A stretch of DNA of 64,000 nt. It comes from Tetraselmis striata (taxonomy: Eukaryota > Chlorophyta > Chlorodendrophyceae > Chlorodendrales > Chlorodendraceae). The position numbers and the translations under genes were made by a program. Under the pieces are notes generated by a model that worked only from the letters and a program-made list of their open reading frames with translations, was not told the origin of the DNA and searched no databases. Location: positions 1-64,000 of the forward strand of contig VCJN01001730.1 in NCBI GenBank assembly GCA_006384855.1, written 5' to 3'. How positions within the stretch are numbered: the first letter of the stretch is position 1; each line of letters starts with the position of its first letter. Below, piece after piece: positions 1-13,875 of this stretch.

Positions 1-2239
<2,239 letters not shown>

Positions 2240-2769
2240 CGTGCCAGATGCTGCTGCTGCCCTGACTAGGCGCGCTCTCCCTCCGCAGCTGCGGCGACCC
2301 AGTGCTACCGCTCGGGTGCCGATACTCGGACTCGTCCGCCAATTCCGGCCAGGAGATGGCAGTGACAGCGATGGCCGACGCCGTGGAGACAGTGCCGCTG
2401 TCGCGGCACGACAAATTTCACGGCACCGCTGGTATGAGTTATCAGCACAGAACGGGCACCTGCTGAGACAGAACTACAAGTACGGCGGGCACGGAGACTA
2501 CCGCCGCTGGCGGCATAGTGAGGATTGACGACGACGAGGCTGGCCCATCACTTGCTCTCGGTGCCGACCCGTGCCGACGACCAACGGGGAGGGGCGCGCG
2601 CGTTTATTGAGGGGGTGTTTTCCCGCCCCCGGGACAGGACTGGCACCAGTGAAACCCTTGCAGCGTCTCTACGACGGCCGTTTAGGCATCAATCCAGTTA
2701 AGGAAAGCCCTGAGTAGGCGACGCTCCGTTATAGTCATATCAAGCAAATTGCCGGAGCATTCTGCAAGA
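2240..2769. other. Intergenic: 5' flank of helicase gene
   Basis: No gene recognised. It holds the presumed promoter of the helicase (reading left) and the space before the LINE remnant. No convincing TATA box or other element was identified. Confidence 0.5.
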
Positions 2770-2864
2770 CTAATTAAAGGCTAGTGACGAAATTTCCAAC
2801 ACTGTTGGATCACCGTCTAAAACACTGCCATCAAAATACCCGGCACTGACACGAAAGGTCCGCC

Positions 2865-4651
2865 CTACCCGTTTGGGCGTCGGCCCATTCGAGTAATGCG
2901 AGTTGGGGCAAGCCCCAACCCGCGGAGCAAAGCATTTCGGGAGTGCGATACATGTGCAACAAAAAAGGCAATGTGAGGGAGGGCCCGACGCCATAGCTGG
3001 AAAAATTCCCCATTCCCAGTAAAATCCAGGGCGCCGTGAAGGGAGGGGGGGACCCCGCCCAAAATAAAGGCGGTTAAGTCCTCAGGTGTTGACGCAATAA
3101 CCTGACTACTAATAGAATCCCTGAGCTCCGGAACTAACAACCCAAAATTATGACGGTGATACCCCCACCGCGGGCACTCCACCAACATATGTTCGATAAA
3201 CTCAGATTGACCTCCGCCACATGCAGGGCAGTGTTCAAGGAACCGCTCAGGCATGGCATGAATCCGGGCCAATCGGCGGGCAGTGGGAAATACTCGGGTG
3301 CGTAATTGTATCATAATGTGCAACCCGGCCACAACCCCCGCGGGGACGACACACCGTACTGTGGCAACGGGTTTGACGCATAGGACGCCTGGACATATAT
3401 ACCCCAGGTGTTATTGCGTGCTAACGATGCCGACGATTCGTAACGTGCCCACACCGATGCCTTTATTTACTAGTTTAGCGGCATCGCGCCCGGCTAGTGA
3501 CCTCCACTCAAGTGGAAGGTGCGCCCCCTCAGCTAGCCCTACGTTCGCCCTAGCTAGTCGATCTAACCACCGCACAGTCCCTGACGTCCACGCGTTAGGG
3601 CGCGCCCGACTTGGCTGATCTACTAAATGGGCTATACATGTATTCAAGTCGGATGCTTTAAGGAACGCCCGAGCCCGTGCCGCAGCGGCCGAAGCCTTTG
3701 TGGGCGCAATGTCCAATTCCCGCATCATCGGTGCAATGGCCACCCCAGAGGAGTTTTTACCTACCCCGGCCAATGAGGCACCGCAAGCACTGATTGAGTA
3801 CGGTTTGTAATTTATTTGCGCCGCTATTTCTATCCATGCCCCATACTTCACACCCATAAGTTAAAACCGGCAGTACACATGTTTTAAAAACCGACACACG
3901 CACATTAATAGGAATTATGTCCCGTCCACCGACTAATACCGAATCGAGCGCCTCAATAGCGCGTTTACCCTTCTTAACCCGGTCGTCTACTATGTGTTGC
4001 ATACCTAAATCCGACTTAATGACCGTACCCAAGTACCTATATTCATTTACAACCGGTACCCGTTCCCCCCCAAGCTGCCATCGGGCAGCTTGTTCGCGTA
4101 ACGCGGTCTCGTCGGAATATCGGCCTAATGCCATCACCCCACACTTGAGTACCCCAAACCCCATAAAATGGTCCTCCGCCCACTGCGAGAAGTGGGCGAA
4201 CATGCAGGTTATCGAACGAGCCCGTGATACCAACAGCGTCGTCCGCGTATAACTGACCTGGCACCCTTAGTGGTTGCCTTGCCGCTAATGTGTCGGTACA
4301 CCCTGGTACATCACACCCTAGATGTTCTACCCCATCGAATATATCGTTAAGAAATATGTCAAATAGGATGGGGGAAGCAGGGCATCCCTGTCGGAGGCCA
4401 CGCTCTATGGGTATGGGGTCTGATAGTGTTCCCGGGGCCACCCATGTATTGACCCGTACCATACTATCCATGTATAAAGTTTTAATGAAGGTAAGCATAT
4501 GACCCGTAACTCCTATGGCTTGTAGTTTTAGGAATAAAAGCTCATGAGGTACGGTGTCATATGCCTTCCTAAAGTCAATAAAACCCGCGTACGTGGGTAG
4601 ACCTGCCGCTTGGCGACGAGCCGCGATATCGAACAAGCTGGCGACTTGCAT
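2865..4651 (-). mobile_element. Non-LTR retrotransposon (LINE) reverse transcriptase, frameshifted remnant
   Basis: Read leftwards, four overlapping reading frames each carry consecutive parts of one LINE polyprotein. The first (4651-4043) has RT motifs FIDFRKAYDTV, GLRQGCPASPILFDIF and the catalytic YADD. The next (4233-3757) continues with the thumb-like region (KCGVMALG, YRYLGTVI, LPVLTYGCEVW). A third (3857-3411) is alanine-rich. The last (3332-2865) has a CPxCGG-x8-H-x4-C cluster (CPACGGG...HMLVEC), like the zf-RVT finger at LINE C-termini. Frame changes near 4.22, 3.8 and 3.35 kb show that the copy is dead. No endonuclease domain is visible upstream, so it is probably 5'-truncated, as is usual for LINEs. 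The clade was not determined. It may have supplied the machinery for the SINEs here, but no shared 3' end was seen. Confidence 0.88.
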
Positions 4652-4708
4652 GGGGCCCTCCTCATTTATTGAGGGGATTGTTTGGCTAGACTACTGCGGC
4701 CTACTACG

Positions 4709-4973
4709 GACAAAGGTACAGCCCTTGTCCGCTCGGTTGAGCGGTCGTCTCGTGCGCTAGAGGTACTGGGTTCGATTCCTGGCCGATGTATTTCGGCAAT
4801 ATCGTCCCGGCGTGTCCTGGGTTTCCCCGGTTGGTGCATTAGCCCTTCGGGGTTCGAATGAGGCAACGGTCTACGGGCTATGCCAGACCTACGACTGCAG
4901 TTGGCGCAAGAGGTCAAGTGCTAGTGCGGCTTCGGCCGATGTCCCGGGGCAAATTTTACTTTTACTTTTACCA
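4709..4973 (+). mobile_element. tRNA-derived SINE, copy 1
   Basis: The head is tRNA-like: a D-arm-like GCTC GGTT GAGC (box A region, from about 4731) and a perfect T-arm and box B, GGTTCGATTCC, with stem CTGGG/CCTGG (about 4767-4783). A non-tRNA body follows (GATGTATTTCGGCAATATCG, then CGGGGTTCGAATGAGGCAA and GCCAGACCTACGACTGCAG), and the element ends in a TTTTAC-repeat tail. The body matches copies at 16.4 and 39.4 kb. It lies just upstream of the LINE remnant on the opposite strand. Confidence 0.8.
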
Positions 4974-6124
4974 CACTTGCAGAAGAGTTCTACGGTTGGG
5001 CGTTTAAATATTGCTAAATTTAGGATTTAACAGACTAAATAGACACGACCACGGGCGGCAGGAAGCAGGGGCAATGACAAGCAAGCAAGCATCACTGAAG
5101 CACTAAAGGACCGGAGGTCTATCCCCTCGCGCCGGAGGTCTGATGGGTTGGGTTACATGTATGGGGTAGATCGATAGAGTCAGTCGCGACACCGTCTTCT
5201 AGGCGGGGGGGGGTCGTGCGTGGACATGCATGGGCAACTCCTTGGCGTTAGTGCGATGCGGCATCACGGCATGCACAGGATCATAAATAATAGGAAGTTG
5301 GATAAAATCGACGCGGACATAGGTGTCCAGAGCATAACGGCCGGTCCCGCCAGCCATGCCCCTCCCTAAACCACCACACAAGCCTTAACGGAACCTTCAC
5401 CATTTCAAACATACCCGGCAGTGCCGGTCAACCGGGCGGGACCGCCCAACATGCGTCGGCTCCCTGACCGGGGCCCCCGTCAGCCTCACAATCGCATCTC
5501 AGAGGAAGCCGTATGGTTCGGGCTCCCCAATCCGAATACAAGTACGAATTCGAAAGCACAGAGGATACGGCAGGTGTTTTGCTGGACCGCCCCATGCAAA
5601 TTGAGGCAAGCTGTGAGAGCTATCAAGACGTCATGCCACCTTTCAACGTGGCGGCCGCCGTGAAGTCACTAGGCTCCCAGCATGTCTCGTAATTACATTG
5701 TAATGACCCGTAATCGTAATGTTCCCACGGAATGGGCTTGTAATCGCCGTATCTACCGTGTAATCGCCACTTTTTTGCTAGGCTCGGTAGTCGTACTGGC
5801 GTGCCCGGCTGCACGCGGTCCGTAATTCCCACTAGTATCACGGCTACCATTTGCATGTGCCATCCCCACAGTACATTGTACCCACATCGCGGGTCGCGCG
5901 GCAACCCGTAACTTGTGGCACTTTCGCCACATCACTGTACTTCAACGCCTCAGCACAGGCTCCGTGACGACGCCGCAACGGCCAACGGCCTCAAACCGCC
6001 GGCTGAATTGCTGCAAGTCCCGCGGACACTTTACCATGCATCGCAGCAGCCGGAGCGCCAGTGACTAGCTCCTACCCACCACCCCGCCCCTGCGAGCCGG
6101 CGGCGCCGAGTATAGTGGTGTGCC
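4974..6124. other. Intergenic, no recognised gene
   Basis: No coding signal was recognised. Around 5690-5765 short GTAATCG-type words recur (GTAATTACATTGTAATGACC and similar), a weak local repeat. The region may contain the flank of the transposon remnants to the right. Confidence 0.4.
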
Positions 6125-6703
6125 ATGGGGCGTCACAACTCCAAGCGCCGTATTCCTGAGGGCAAGGAGGGCTGGACGCCTGCCATGGGGACTTGGGAAG
6201 CGGCGGTAAAGAGAGTGCGCTGCGACGCGTGTGGCGCCCTTACCTCGAAGACTCAATTCTACGACAATCACAGATGGAAGGAGGCGTGCGCCGCACCTCC
6301 GGACACCGCCGCGCATGTCGCAGCCGGTGGTGATGGCGCCCCTGCTGCACCGTACGTCCGTCACGCCTCTGCTCCGTCCGGACCCGGTCAGACCGAAACG
6401 CGTGGCGAGCCGGGTGATGCATCGATGTTGTCGCCGCCGCCATCCCCCCCGCCTCCCTCTCCACCGCTCCCGTCTCCCCGAAACCCATCAGCGAGCCCCG
6501 CACTACCCAGCGGCGGGGAGGGGCGTTCGGTGTCGTCTGATGGTGGCATGGCAGCAAGCATGGCAGCGCCGGAGATGAATGCCGAGCTTCACGTGGGCAC
6601 GGTCATAGCCAAGACGTTTGGGACGCGGGGGAGCTTTATCGGCCAGGAACACCCCCCCCCCCCCCCCGCCCCCCCCCGCCCCCCACCATGTTGCCTTCCC
6701 TGA
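6125..6703 (+). CDS. Hypothetical ORF with Cys/His cluster, probably transposon-associated
   Basis: Not recognised as a named family. The reading frame opens at ATG 6125 and has a basic start followed by a putative zinc ligand set, C-x2-C (RCDACGALT) and H-x4-C (NHRWKEAC), around residues 33-58, resembling degenerate BED or C2HC fingers of transposases. A Pro/Ser-rich linker follows. Near its end lies LHVGTVIAKTFGTRGSFIGQ, resembling a short module often seen in alga and oomycete transposon ORFs, interrupted by a C-run. Further apparent coding (VIGWRWDNEDAD, about 6780-6870) continues in another frame, so the ORF is probably broken. It lies directly upstream of MULE transposase remnants on the same strand and may be their N-terminal part or a partner gene. 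Confidence 0.4.
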   Translation: MGRHNSKRRIPEGKEGWTPAMGTWEAAVKRVRCDACGALTSKTQFYDNHRWKEACAAPPDTAAHVAAGGDGAPAAPYVRHASAPSGPGQTETRGEPGDASMLSPPPSPPPPSPPLPSPRNPSASPALPSGGEGRSVSSDGGMAASMAAPEMNAELHVGTVIAKTFGTRGSFIGQEHPPPPPAPPRPPPCCLP

Positions 6704-7139
6704 CGTCCCGTTACTACACCTGCCAAAGGCCCACCGCCGCCATGTGATAGCCACCCGTGTGTATCGCCCAACATACAGGTCATCGGCTGGAGATGGGACA
6801 ACGAGGACGCAGACCCGGCGGATAGGGAGCTGGTGACGTGGCGGTATCTATACACAGGTAGGGCATACAAGGTGGAGCTTGTAAGCTTGTCTTTGCACTG
6901 ATCGCGCATCGTAGTGGCGTGTGGATTCCATAGTTGACACATTGTTCTTGGCATGTGTTCTGTTGTTACACGCATGTCGGATGCCCCGCCCGTGTTCGCG
7001 TCCAATGCAACGACGAGTCGCGGCTATATGAGACATTCGGCGAAACGGGATCGAGCACTCCGGCGCTTCCGTGCCCTTCGCCTAGTACAAGGGTGTATCG
7101 CAGGGTCTCATGAAGACCCTCTTGACTCTCCTTCATAAG

Positions 7140-8870
7140 GGGTCGACGCCCCTTAAGGCCATACAACGTGTATCCGAGCGCGACTTGCGGGATGCAGAAG
7201 TCCCGCGTGGCTCGAGAGAGGAAGTGAATAAGAGGGTTCGTCGTTTGAAGAAGAGAGTAATGTCATAGCAACGGGGGCCGCTGGAGCAGTCGAGCTTCCA
7301 CGACGTGCAAGAGTGGGCGGATTCCCACATGATGCCAAAGATTGACTATCTAGCTGACGTCGAGCCTGCGAGTTTGCTTGTTCTCCGTGGCGGGGTCCAC
7401 CCACAAGCTTTCGCGGTGGCGTTTTCAAGTCTTGAGCTTCTTCGGAACCTTCGGATGCGTTTGTGTCGGGCTTACCGGTACACATGATGACGGATGGCAC
7501 ACATAAGCTTGAGCAAGTGGGTGTTACTCGCCGTAGGAACAACAATCAAGCAGTCCAATCACCCCCCACACAACCTCGTAAATTCGTTCGTGCCCATCGC
7601 TTTTTGTTTCGCTACGTCGGAGAGTACATCAACTTTCGAGAATGTATTCTCCGGCTTGAAGAATACTTGTGACGATTTGATCGGAATACCCTTGGAGCAC
7701 CATGTGGTTATCAGCAATAGGGGGAGCGGCGTGAGGGCAGCTCTAGCTACTGCGTTCCCAAATGCTAAGGTACTGCCAGTTGTGCACAAACTACTTGTTG
7801 ATTGCCGATTCTTGATTGTGGCTGCGGGCAACTGGGCTGATTTTCTCCCGCTACGTTTCTGTATAGTTGATAGCTCATTCGCTGCTACGTCCACTTGAAA
7901 CTGAAATTCTTGTCTAGGGGACACACCGTGCAACGGGACGGGGTCGTTAAGAAGCTTCTAGAGAACCACAAACGGAACTCAAGGTACTGCGCGGAAAGCA
8001 TGGACATCATTATTCACGCGTGCATGACTCTCGATCTGGCGCAAGCCGTGGCGACGATCGTGCTCATGGAGGAGTGCGTGGCGCCGCCGTAAAGAGGCGC
8101 GTGCAGCGGGCTTCATGGAAGACGAGCCATCGGTGACAAACTCGACTTGCACTGCAATGCTGGGGGTTGGGGGGTTGCCCTTACCCCAACAACCCCAAAA
8201 AGAGCTTGCATAGATAGACAACGGAGTATGAGAACTTGTCGAAGCGCCGACGGCCCACTGACACTATGCTCGAAAAGGCCTTCCCCGCGCTCTTGGAGCA
8301 TCATGGTGAAGCCTTCAAATGCACATGGGGCTGAGTTCAATTTGGAATTGCTTTTGTGCTTGCGGAGTAGAAACACGCAGCCATGGACTACGCGGACCCC
8401 GAAGATCAGAGCTCTAGACTTTGCCCGATGTTGGAAGGTGAATTGTTCGATAACGCCGACAGTCTTTCGGAAGAGAACGTTACTATCGCCCGCATTAAGA
8501 CTACACTTATAGTTTGGAGGGCCGTAAGCGTCCTCGATGCCGTACATTGAAAGATGTAGAGGAACGTTGCGCTTCTCTGAACCGAGTCCGAATTGAGGCG
8601 GTATCGGGTGTACGTTGTGAGTGCAAGGCCTTCGCCGAGAAAGACAACGCGGGCACCTGTACCTTTGGCGGGCTCTCCACAACATATAGGTGTTCGCAAG
8701 TACATCAAGGGACTGCACTTATCCCCGCGCCTTGCGCTACATGCCGGCCCTCGCACGCGACTATTGCTCAACGAGGCGTCGTCATCCGGCAACCATACAG
8801 CTCGAGCCGAGGTCACAGAATCGGACCAAGCACTTGCGGAAACCCTGTTGCACTTGCGTCATGCGTAGAC
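7140..8870 (+). mobile_element. MULE (Mutator-like) transposase remnant, frameshifted
   Basis: A cut-and-paste DNA transposase in pieces. In order: a lead-in with FAVAFSSLELLRN (about 7409-7455); GLPVHMMTDGTHKLE, containing the first catalytic Asp region (7466-7520); then in another frame NSFVPIAFCFATSESTSTFE and VVISNRGSGVRAALATAFPNAKVLP (7575-7785), matching the MULE core in which the second acidic residue lies in the (S)DR motif. Here the motif reads SNR, so that Asp is replaced by Asn. A later segment (about 8600-8672) has CEC...TC resembling a SWIM zinc finger without the final His. At least three frame changes and stops make it nonfunctional. Terminal inverted repeats were not found by eye. 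Family identification rests on motif order and remembered conservation. Confidence 0.7.
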
Positions 8871-9169
8871 CCGACTTGACTATACCGACTTGATTGAAAT
8901 CACACCTCGTTATTGTTTCTTAGCGACTAGTTTTTTTTGCACGTTCTCTACAATCATGCGGGCCACCACACAGTAGGGGCGAGCTTCCTGGCTCCGGGAT
9001 TGCGCTCGCCCTCGCGCGCTATCACTAGGTAATGTACGTAGATTACACGAGTGATTACCGGGGAATGGTGCGGGCAGATCATGACCCAGCGCAACATAAA
9101 TTCTCAAAATTTTAATTGCTGCGGGTAGTGTCTGTCTCGATCACAACCCAGTGTGCCATGCACCGCCGA

Positions 9170-9453
9170 GGTGAACGCTCCGAGCGGACGGAGTTAGATT
9201 GTAGGAACCCGGAAGGAGCGTTTAGCTTCCGCGTGCCCGCGTGGGACAGCCTGCCACCCGAGCTGTTGGGGCGCATCCGGAAAAAGGCAGCCGACGGGAA
9301 CCATAACCTGATTGACCCCGCCAATAAAATCTGATGGGGTGTCCGGCTCGACTTTCAGAAGTGGCTTGCGCGGCGGACTGTTAGCCGCGCGTGGAAGCAT
9401 GCTTTACTGCCCTTGCGGGATCTCTACACCCAGGGAAACGTCAGGATGATATG
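9170..9453 (+). pseudogene. F-box-like protein remnant with one in-frame stop
   Basis: One frame reads through PAWDSLPPELLGRIRKKA, an F-box-like helix start, to a TGA at 9331-9333. The same frame continues with FQKWLARRTVSRAWKHALL, like the RxVSRAW half of an F-box, to a TGA at 9451-9453. The two halves fit the LPxELL...VSRxW pattern of F-box domains, which bind SKP1 in SCF ubiquitin ligases. The internal stop suggests a pseudogene or a sequencing error. No downstream substrate-binding repeats are visible. The call is tentative. Confidence 0.4.
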
Positions 9454-9865
9454 AAACAGTATAGAACCGCCACCCCCACACGAACTGTTAGTAAAAGGGC
9501 GAGGAGCTGCGGCAATCAGCCCATGCTCCGCGCCGCCCGCTGCAGCGACACCCCGCACGGGGGACTGTATTGATAGAGTAGCTTACATGTTGTTTTGACT
9601 GCGTAGCAAGTTATGCAGCAACTACCCCCGCATCATGGTGAGCCAGTGTAGTCAGCCATGTGCATAGGCTGGGCGGTAAACCCATGTAATGGACAAGGAA
9701 AACGCAACAAAAAGTCGTACGGATACTCCCCAGTAAAGGCCCCCTCCCCCTCTGCCCCCAACATTAGCATTTGCCTGCACTTCAAATCTACAGCCGTCGA
9801 TATGTTGAAGGAATACATGCCAACAAGTTAGATGCTGGGGGGACGCAAGCTAGGCTTGTTTTAGC

Positions 9866-9926
9866 GCGCGCCGCCCTGTAGGCGCCACCCGCGCGCCAAC
9901 CCGTAGGCGCCGCCCGCGCGCCACCC
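9866..9926. repeat. Short 25-bp tandem repeat, about 2.4 units
   Basis: Two units of GCGCGCC-nn-CC-n-GTAGGCGCC-n-CCC and the start of a third follow each other directly. The repeat is very GC-rich inside a moderately AT-rich intergenic stretch (9454-10189) that otherwise shows no gene. Confidence 0.7.
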
Positions 9927-10189
9927 GGTTTTCTCTTACTTGCGGTCGAATACATCTACGTTAAACATTTCGTTTGTTTATATGATAACAATCGCCTAGC
10001 TAGGCACCGCCGATAAGGTGCGTGCGGTTTACCCCGGTCAAAGGGTTTTGGAGCGAAGTGTTGTGGCGGTGTGATGCATCGAATTTACCTCGTCCGGCAG
10101 ATGCTAGTTCACATGCTCGAACCCATTGAGCGCTATGTGAAGCCTACGGTACAGCGCATGCCGTGCCTTATCAGACTGGCCTCGGAGCT

Positions 10190-13100
10190 ATATGGATAAT
10201 GATATTACATCGCCGCCCGCGGAACGCCGACAAATGCTCATCCGGACGAGGTGCGGCATGTTGCAGCGTTTATGTCTCATCCGATATATGCTATCGGATA
10301 TGCGCGTCTCAGTGTCGCGCATTGGTATGGCTCTGGCGTCGCGCGTGCCTTGCTTGGGGCACATATACATCAGTTATGCGTCGCGGCACAGCTTAATAAC
10401 CTACACCGCGCAACGGCACGGTCGACATTGATACCCGTGGCGTGTTGCATCGCGTTTGTCTCGCCCAACACGGGCTTTCCTAAACGCGCGGCTCTTCGGT
10501 GCGCATTTCGTACGATGCGGTATATCGCGTGTCGTGCATGGGCACGTAGGTACGGGCGCAAGATAGTTTATCGGCCACCCCGCGGAACGGCTCCAAGCAA
10601 GCGGTCATCCAGACTACGGCGGCATGACGCGACGTGTTTGCCTCGCCCCGCAGATGCTAGCCCACATGCGCGCGCCCATTGCGCGCTATGTGTGGCCTCA
10701 TGTAAACCGCGTTCTGCGGTGTATCATACTGGTTTCGGAGATATAAGCATAATTACTTTACGGCGCCGCGCCGCGGAAAGCCTCCAAGTGCCCATCCGGA
10801 CGAGGTGCGGTATGTGGGCGCGTGTTTGGCTCGTCCGATAGATGCTAGCTGACATGCGCGTCTAAGTGCCGTGCATTGGAACGGCTCATCCGGCGTAGCG
10901 CGTGCCACGCTTGGAGCATACATATACATGTATGCGGCGCGTTATGGTTCACAGATCCACTCCGTGCAACGGCACCGGGCGGTAATCGCAAATAGACGCG
11001 GCATGCTGCAGTGCATGGCATTTCTGTCGTCCGACACATGCTTGCCTATGCCCGCCGCGTCTCCTCAGCGCGCGTTAGGAACGCTCCGGTGTGGCGCGTG
11101 CCGTGCATGGGCGCGCGGTCATCGTGAATAGCTGTGGCGTGTTGCATCGCGTTTGTTTCGTCCATCACTTGCTTCTCTAAACGCGCATCTCCTCGGCGCG
11201 CATTTACAACGATGCGGTGCAGCCCGTGCCGTGCGTGGGCACCTAGGAATGGCAAGACGGTCTGTCGGCCACCCCGCGGAACGGCTCCAATCGCTCACCC
11301 GGAGTGCGGCGGCGGGATGCAACGTCACAGTGCCCATTATTGCGCGTACTGAGAGGATCGTGCGGGTTTTAGGGATTTGGGCGCATTCCTTGCCGCGCTT
11401 CGTAACGGCTCCGGCATAGCGTGTCCCGTTGCTGTAAATGAACGCTTCCGAAAAACATACGCATGGGCGCCATGCGGTGTATGGCGCCACTCCGCGGCAC
11501 AAGGCGGCCATCCGGACCTGCTGCGGCATGTTAGAGCGTGCTTGCGTTGTCCTATAGATACTTGACCATATGCGGGCGTCCCTTCTGGCGCGCTCTGACA
11601 CGTCTCCCGTAAAGCGTGTGCCGTGCTTGAGGGGCTTGTATATGTAGGGGCGCAATGCGGTTTATGGGGCCGTGCCGTGAAACCGGCGCAAGTTCTCCGC
11701 CGGGCGAGGCGCGGCATGTCGCCGCGTGTTTGCTTCGTCCGGTAGATGATAGCCGATACGCGCGTCTCAGCGTCGCGCATTGGTACGGCTCCGACATCGC
11801 GCGCGCCGTTCTTGGGGCACATATACATCAGTATTGCGTCGCGTCACGTCACGGTTTACTAATACACACCGCGCAACGACACCATGCGGTCATCATGAAT
11901 ACCAGTGGCGTGTGTCGATGTAAATCGTGTTCCATGGGTCCGGCAGTGCTGCTGTGACGAGCAGAATTGATGCGGTGTCTTCAAAACCGTACATTTATGG
12001 CATGCAATAACGGTTCCCAGAAAGTGATGAAACGGTTCCCGTGTTACGCTTGCGGTGTGGGCCATCCACTTGCGCTTGCGACATGCATCCATCCCATCCG
12101 CTTGAAGAGATGCAAATCGTGTTTCATTGTTGCGCATTTCGAACGATGTGGTGTAGCCTGTGCCGTGCTTAGGCACCTAGGTACGGGCGCAACGCGTTTA
12201 TCGGTCACCCCGCGGAACGGCTCCAATCGCCCACCCGGAGTGCGGCGGCGGGATGCAACGTCACAGTGCCCATTGTTGCGCGTACTGAGAGGATCGTGCG
12301 GGTTTTAGGGATCTGGGCGCATTCCTTGCCGCGCTTCATAACGGCTCCGGTATAGCGCGTCCCGTAGCTGTAAATATACTCTTCCAAAAAACATACGCAT
12401 GGGCGCCGTGCCACTCCACGGCACCAGACGGCCATCCGGACCTGCTGCGGCATGTAAATAAAGCGTATCGTGTTTGCCTCGTCCATTAGATGCCTCGTTT
12501 CCACCTAGCACGCTTTATGAGCGGTCCGGTGTAGCGCGTGCCGTGCGTGGGCCACATTGGTATCGCCGCTATATGGTTTACGGCGCTTTGCTGTGAAACC
12601 GGTGCAAGTGCTCATCTGGACGAGGTGCGGCATTTTGCCGTTTGTTTTTGGCGCCACTCTGCGGCACAAAGCGGCCATCAGGACGAGCCGCGGCATGTGA
12701 AGAGCATGTTCGCCTCGCCCATTACATGCTTGCCCGTACGTTCGCAGCCCCTTTGACGCGGTTTGTGACGGCTCCGGTGTAGCGCGTGCCGTGCTTGAGA
12801 TGCGGTCATCGCACGAGATGCGGCATGTCGCAGCTTTGTCCGCTTCGTGCAAGTGATGTTTGCTCGCGTGCGCATTCCTTGCCGCGCTTCGTAACGACGC
12901 CGGTATAATATAGCGCGTCGTCCCGTTGCTGTAAATACACTCTTCCAAAAAACATACGCATGGGCGCCGTACGGTTTCTGGCGCCATCACTCCGCGGCTC
13001 CAGGCGGCCATCCGGACGTGCCGCGGAATGTAAGGGCGTGCTTGTGTTGTCTTGTAGATGCTTGACCATATGGGCGCGGCCCCTCTAACGCGCTCTGCGA

Positions 13101-13310
13101 CGACGTCTCCGGTAAAGCGTGTGCCGTGCTTGAGGCGCGTGGGGGGTAGTTATCGGCGACATGCGGTGTATGAGCGCTCCGGTGTAGCGCGTGCCGTGCG
13201 TGTGCTGCTACATTCGCATGGCCGCTATACGGTTTACGGCGCCGAGCGGTGAAACCGTACCGCGACAAGCAATCATCCGGATGAGGCCGTGCAGTTGACG
13301 GCGCCACCCT
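10190..13310 (+). repeat. Diverged satellite-like tandem array, period about 190 bp
   Basis: The block GCGGCATGTnGC..CGTGTTTGC.TCGTCC..TAGATGCT recurs in diverged form near 10245, 10440, 10620, 10805, 10998, 11132, 11314, 11525, 11712, 11905, 12240, 12447, 12628, 12820 and 13020, with spacings mostly 180-210 bp. A second block, GGTGTAGCGCGTGCCGTGC, recurs about 70-110 bp after the first (11090, 12528, 12778, 13182). Three longer near-identical copies (GCGCATTCCTTGCCGCGCTT... through ACATACGCATGGGCGCC) lie at about 11379, 12318 and 12870, pointing to a higher-order arrangement. Open frames in this stretch are by-products of the repeat. No transposon motif is seen. It could be centromeric or subtelomeric satellite, or a degenerate array of a structured RNA. 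Confidence 0.8.
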
Positions 13311-13875
13311 ACTAAAACCCTAAAACCGGGTTCCATATCACTTAATCCTTAAACCTTCTAAAGATACATTTGCTTGGCCTTGGGGGGCAGCTTGCAACTC
13401 GCTCCGGCCTCTAGCGTGCCTTGGCAAGTCAGGGTCCGTTTGGGCGCACTCATGGCGCCCGCCTGTGGCACCGGGAGAGGGTACCCCGATGGTGGTGCAG
13501 CCCTAGGGGGTGAGCACTAGGTTGGCGCAGCCCAACATGCGGCGTGGGCGGGACGGGCGCGGCTTGCCAGGACGGGAGTTTACGGGGTGTCGGGATCTTT
13601 AAGGCATCACTTTGGCTCAGCTCGGGTTGAAGCTTGGGATTACACCTATTCTTATTATCGACTATTTACACCTATTATAGTCGCTATCGTCGCAACGGTG
13701 CGTCGAGATGCGTCCCAATGTTGTATCCTAACGCGTCCTAACGCGTCCATACTCCGTACTTCACACTCCATATGCGTGTATATGCGTTCTAACGCGTCCA
13801 TACTCCACAATATTCGCTATAAGTGATGATGACACCTCTAGTAGCGACCACTACCGCCAATAGTCATCGCACAAC
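13311..13875. other. Intergenic with telomere-like and short repeats
   Basis: Two CCTAAAA-type units (CTAAAACCCTAAAACC) sit at about 13311-13326, right at the end of the satellite array. TAACGCGTCC occurs three times between about 13727 and 13802, twice as AACGCGTCCATACTCC. No gene recognised. Confidence 0.5.

Noticed and set aside
2831-3013. Small ORFs in other frames within the LINE remnant as separate genes
   Set aside because: They overlap the zinc-knuckle frame of the reverse transcriptase protein and carry no motif of their own.
4709-4790. SINE head as a functional tRNA gene
   Set aside because: No matching acceptor stem and the same head plus body recurs three times; a retroposon explains it better.
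10163-13307. Many open frames of 60-196 aa in the satellite array
   Set aside because: They occur on all strands, are Arg/Ala-rich and follow the repeat units; they are by-products of GC-rich tandem sequence without motifs.
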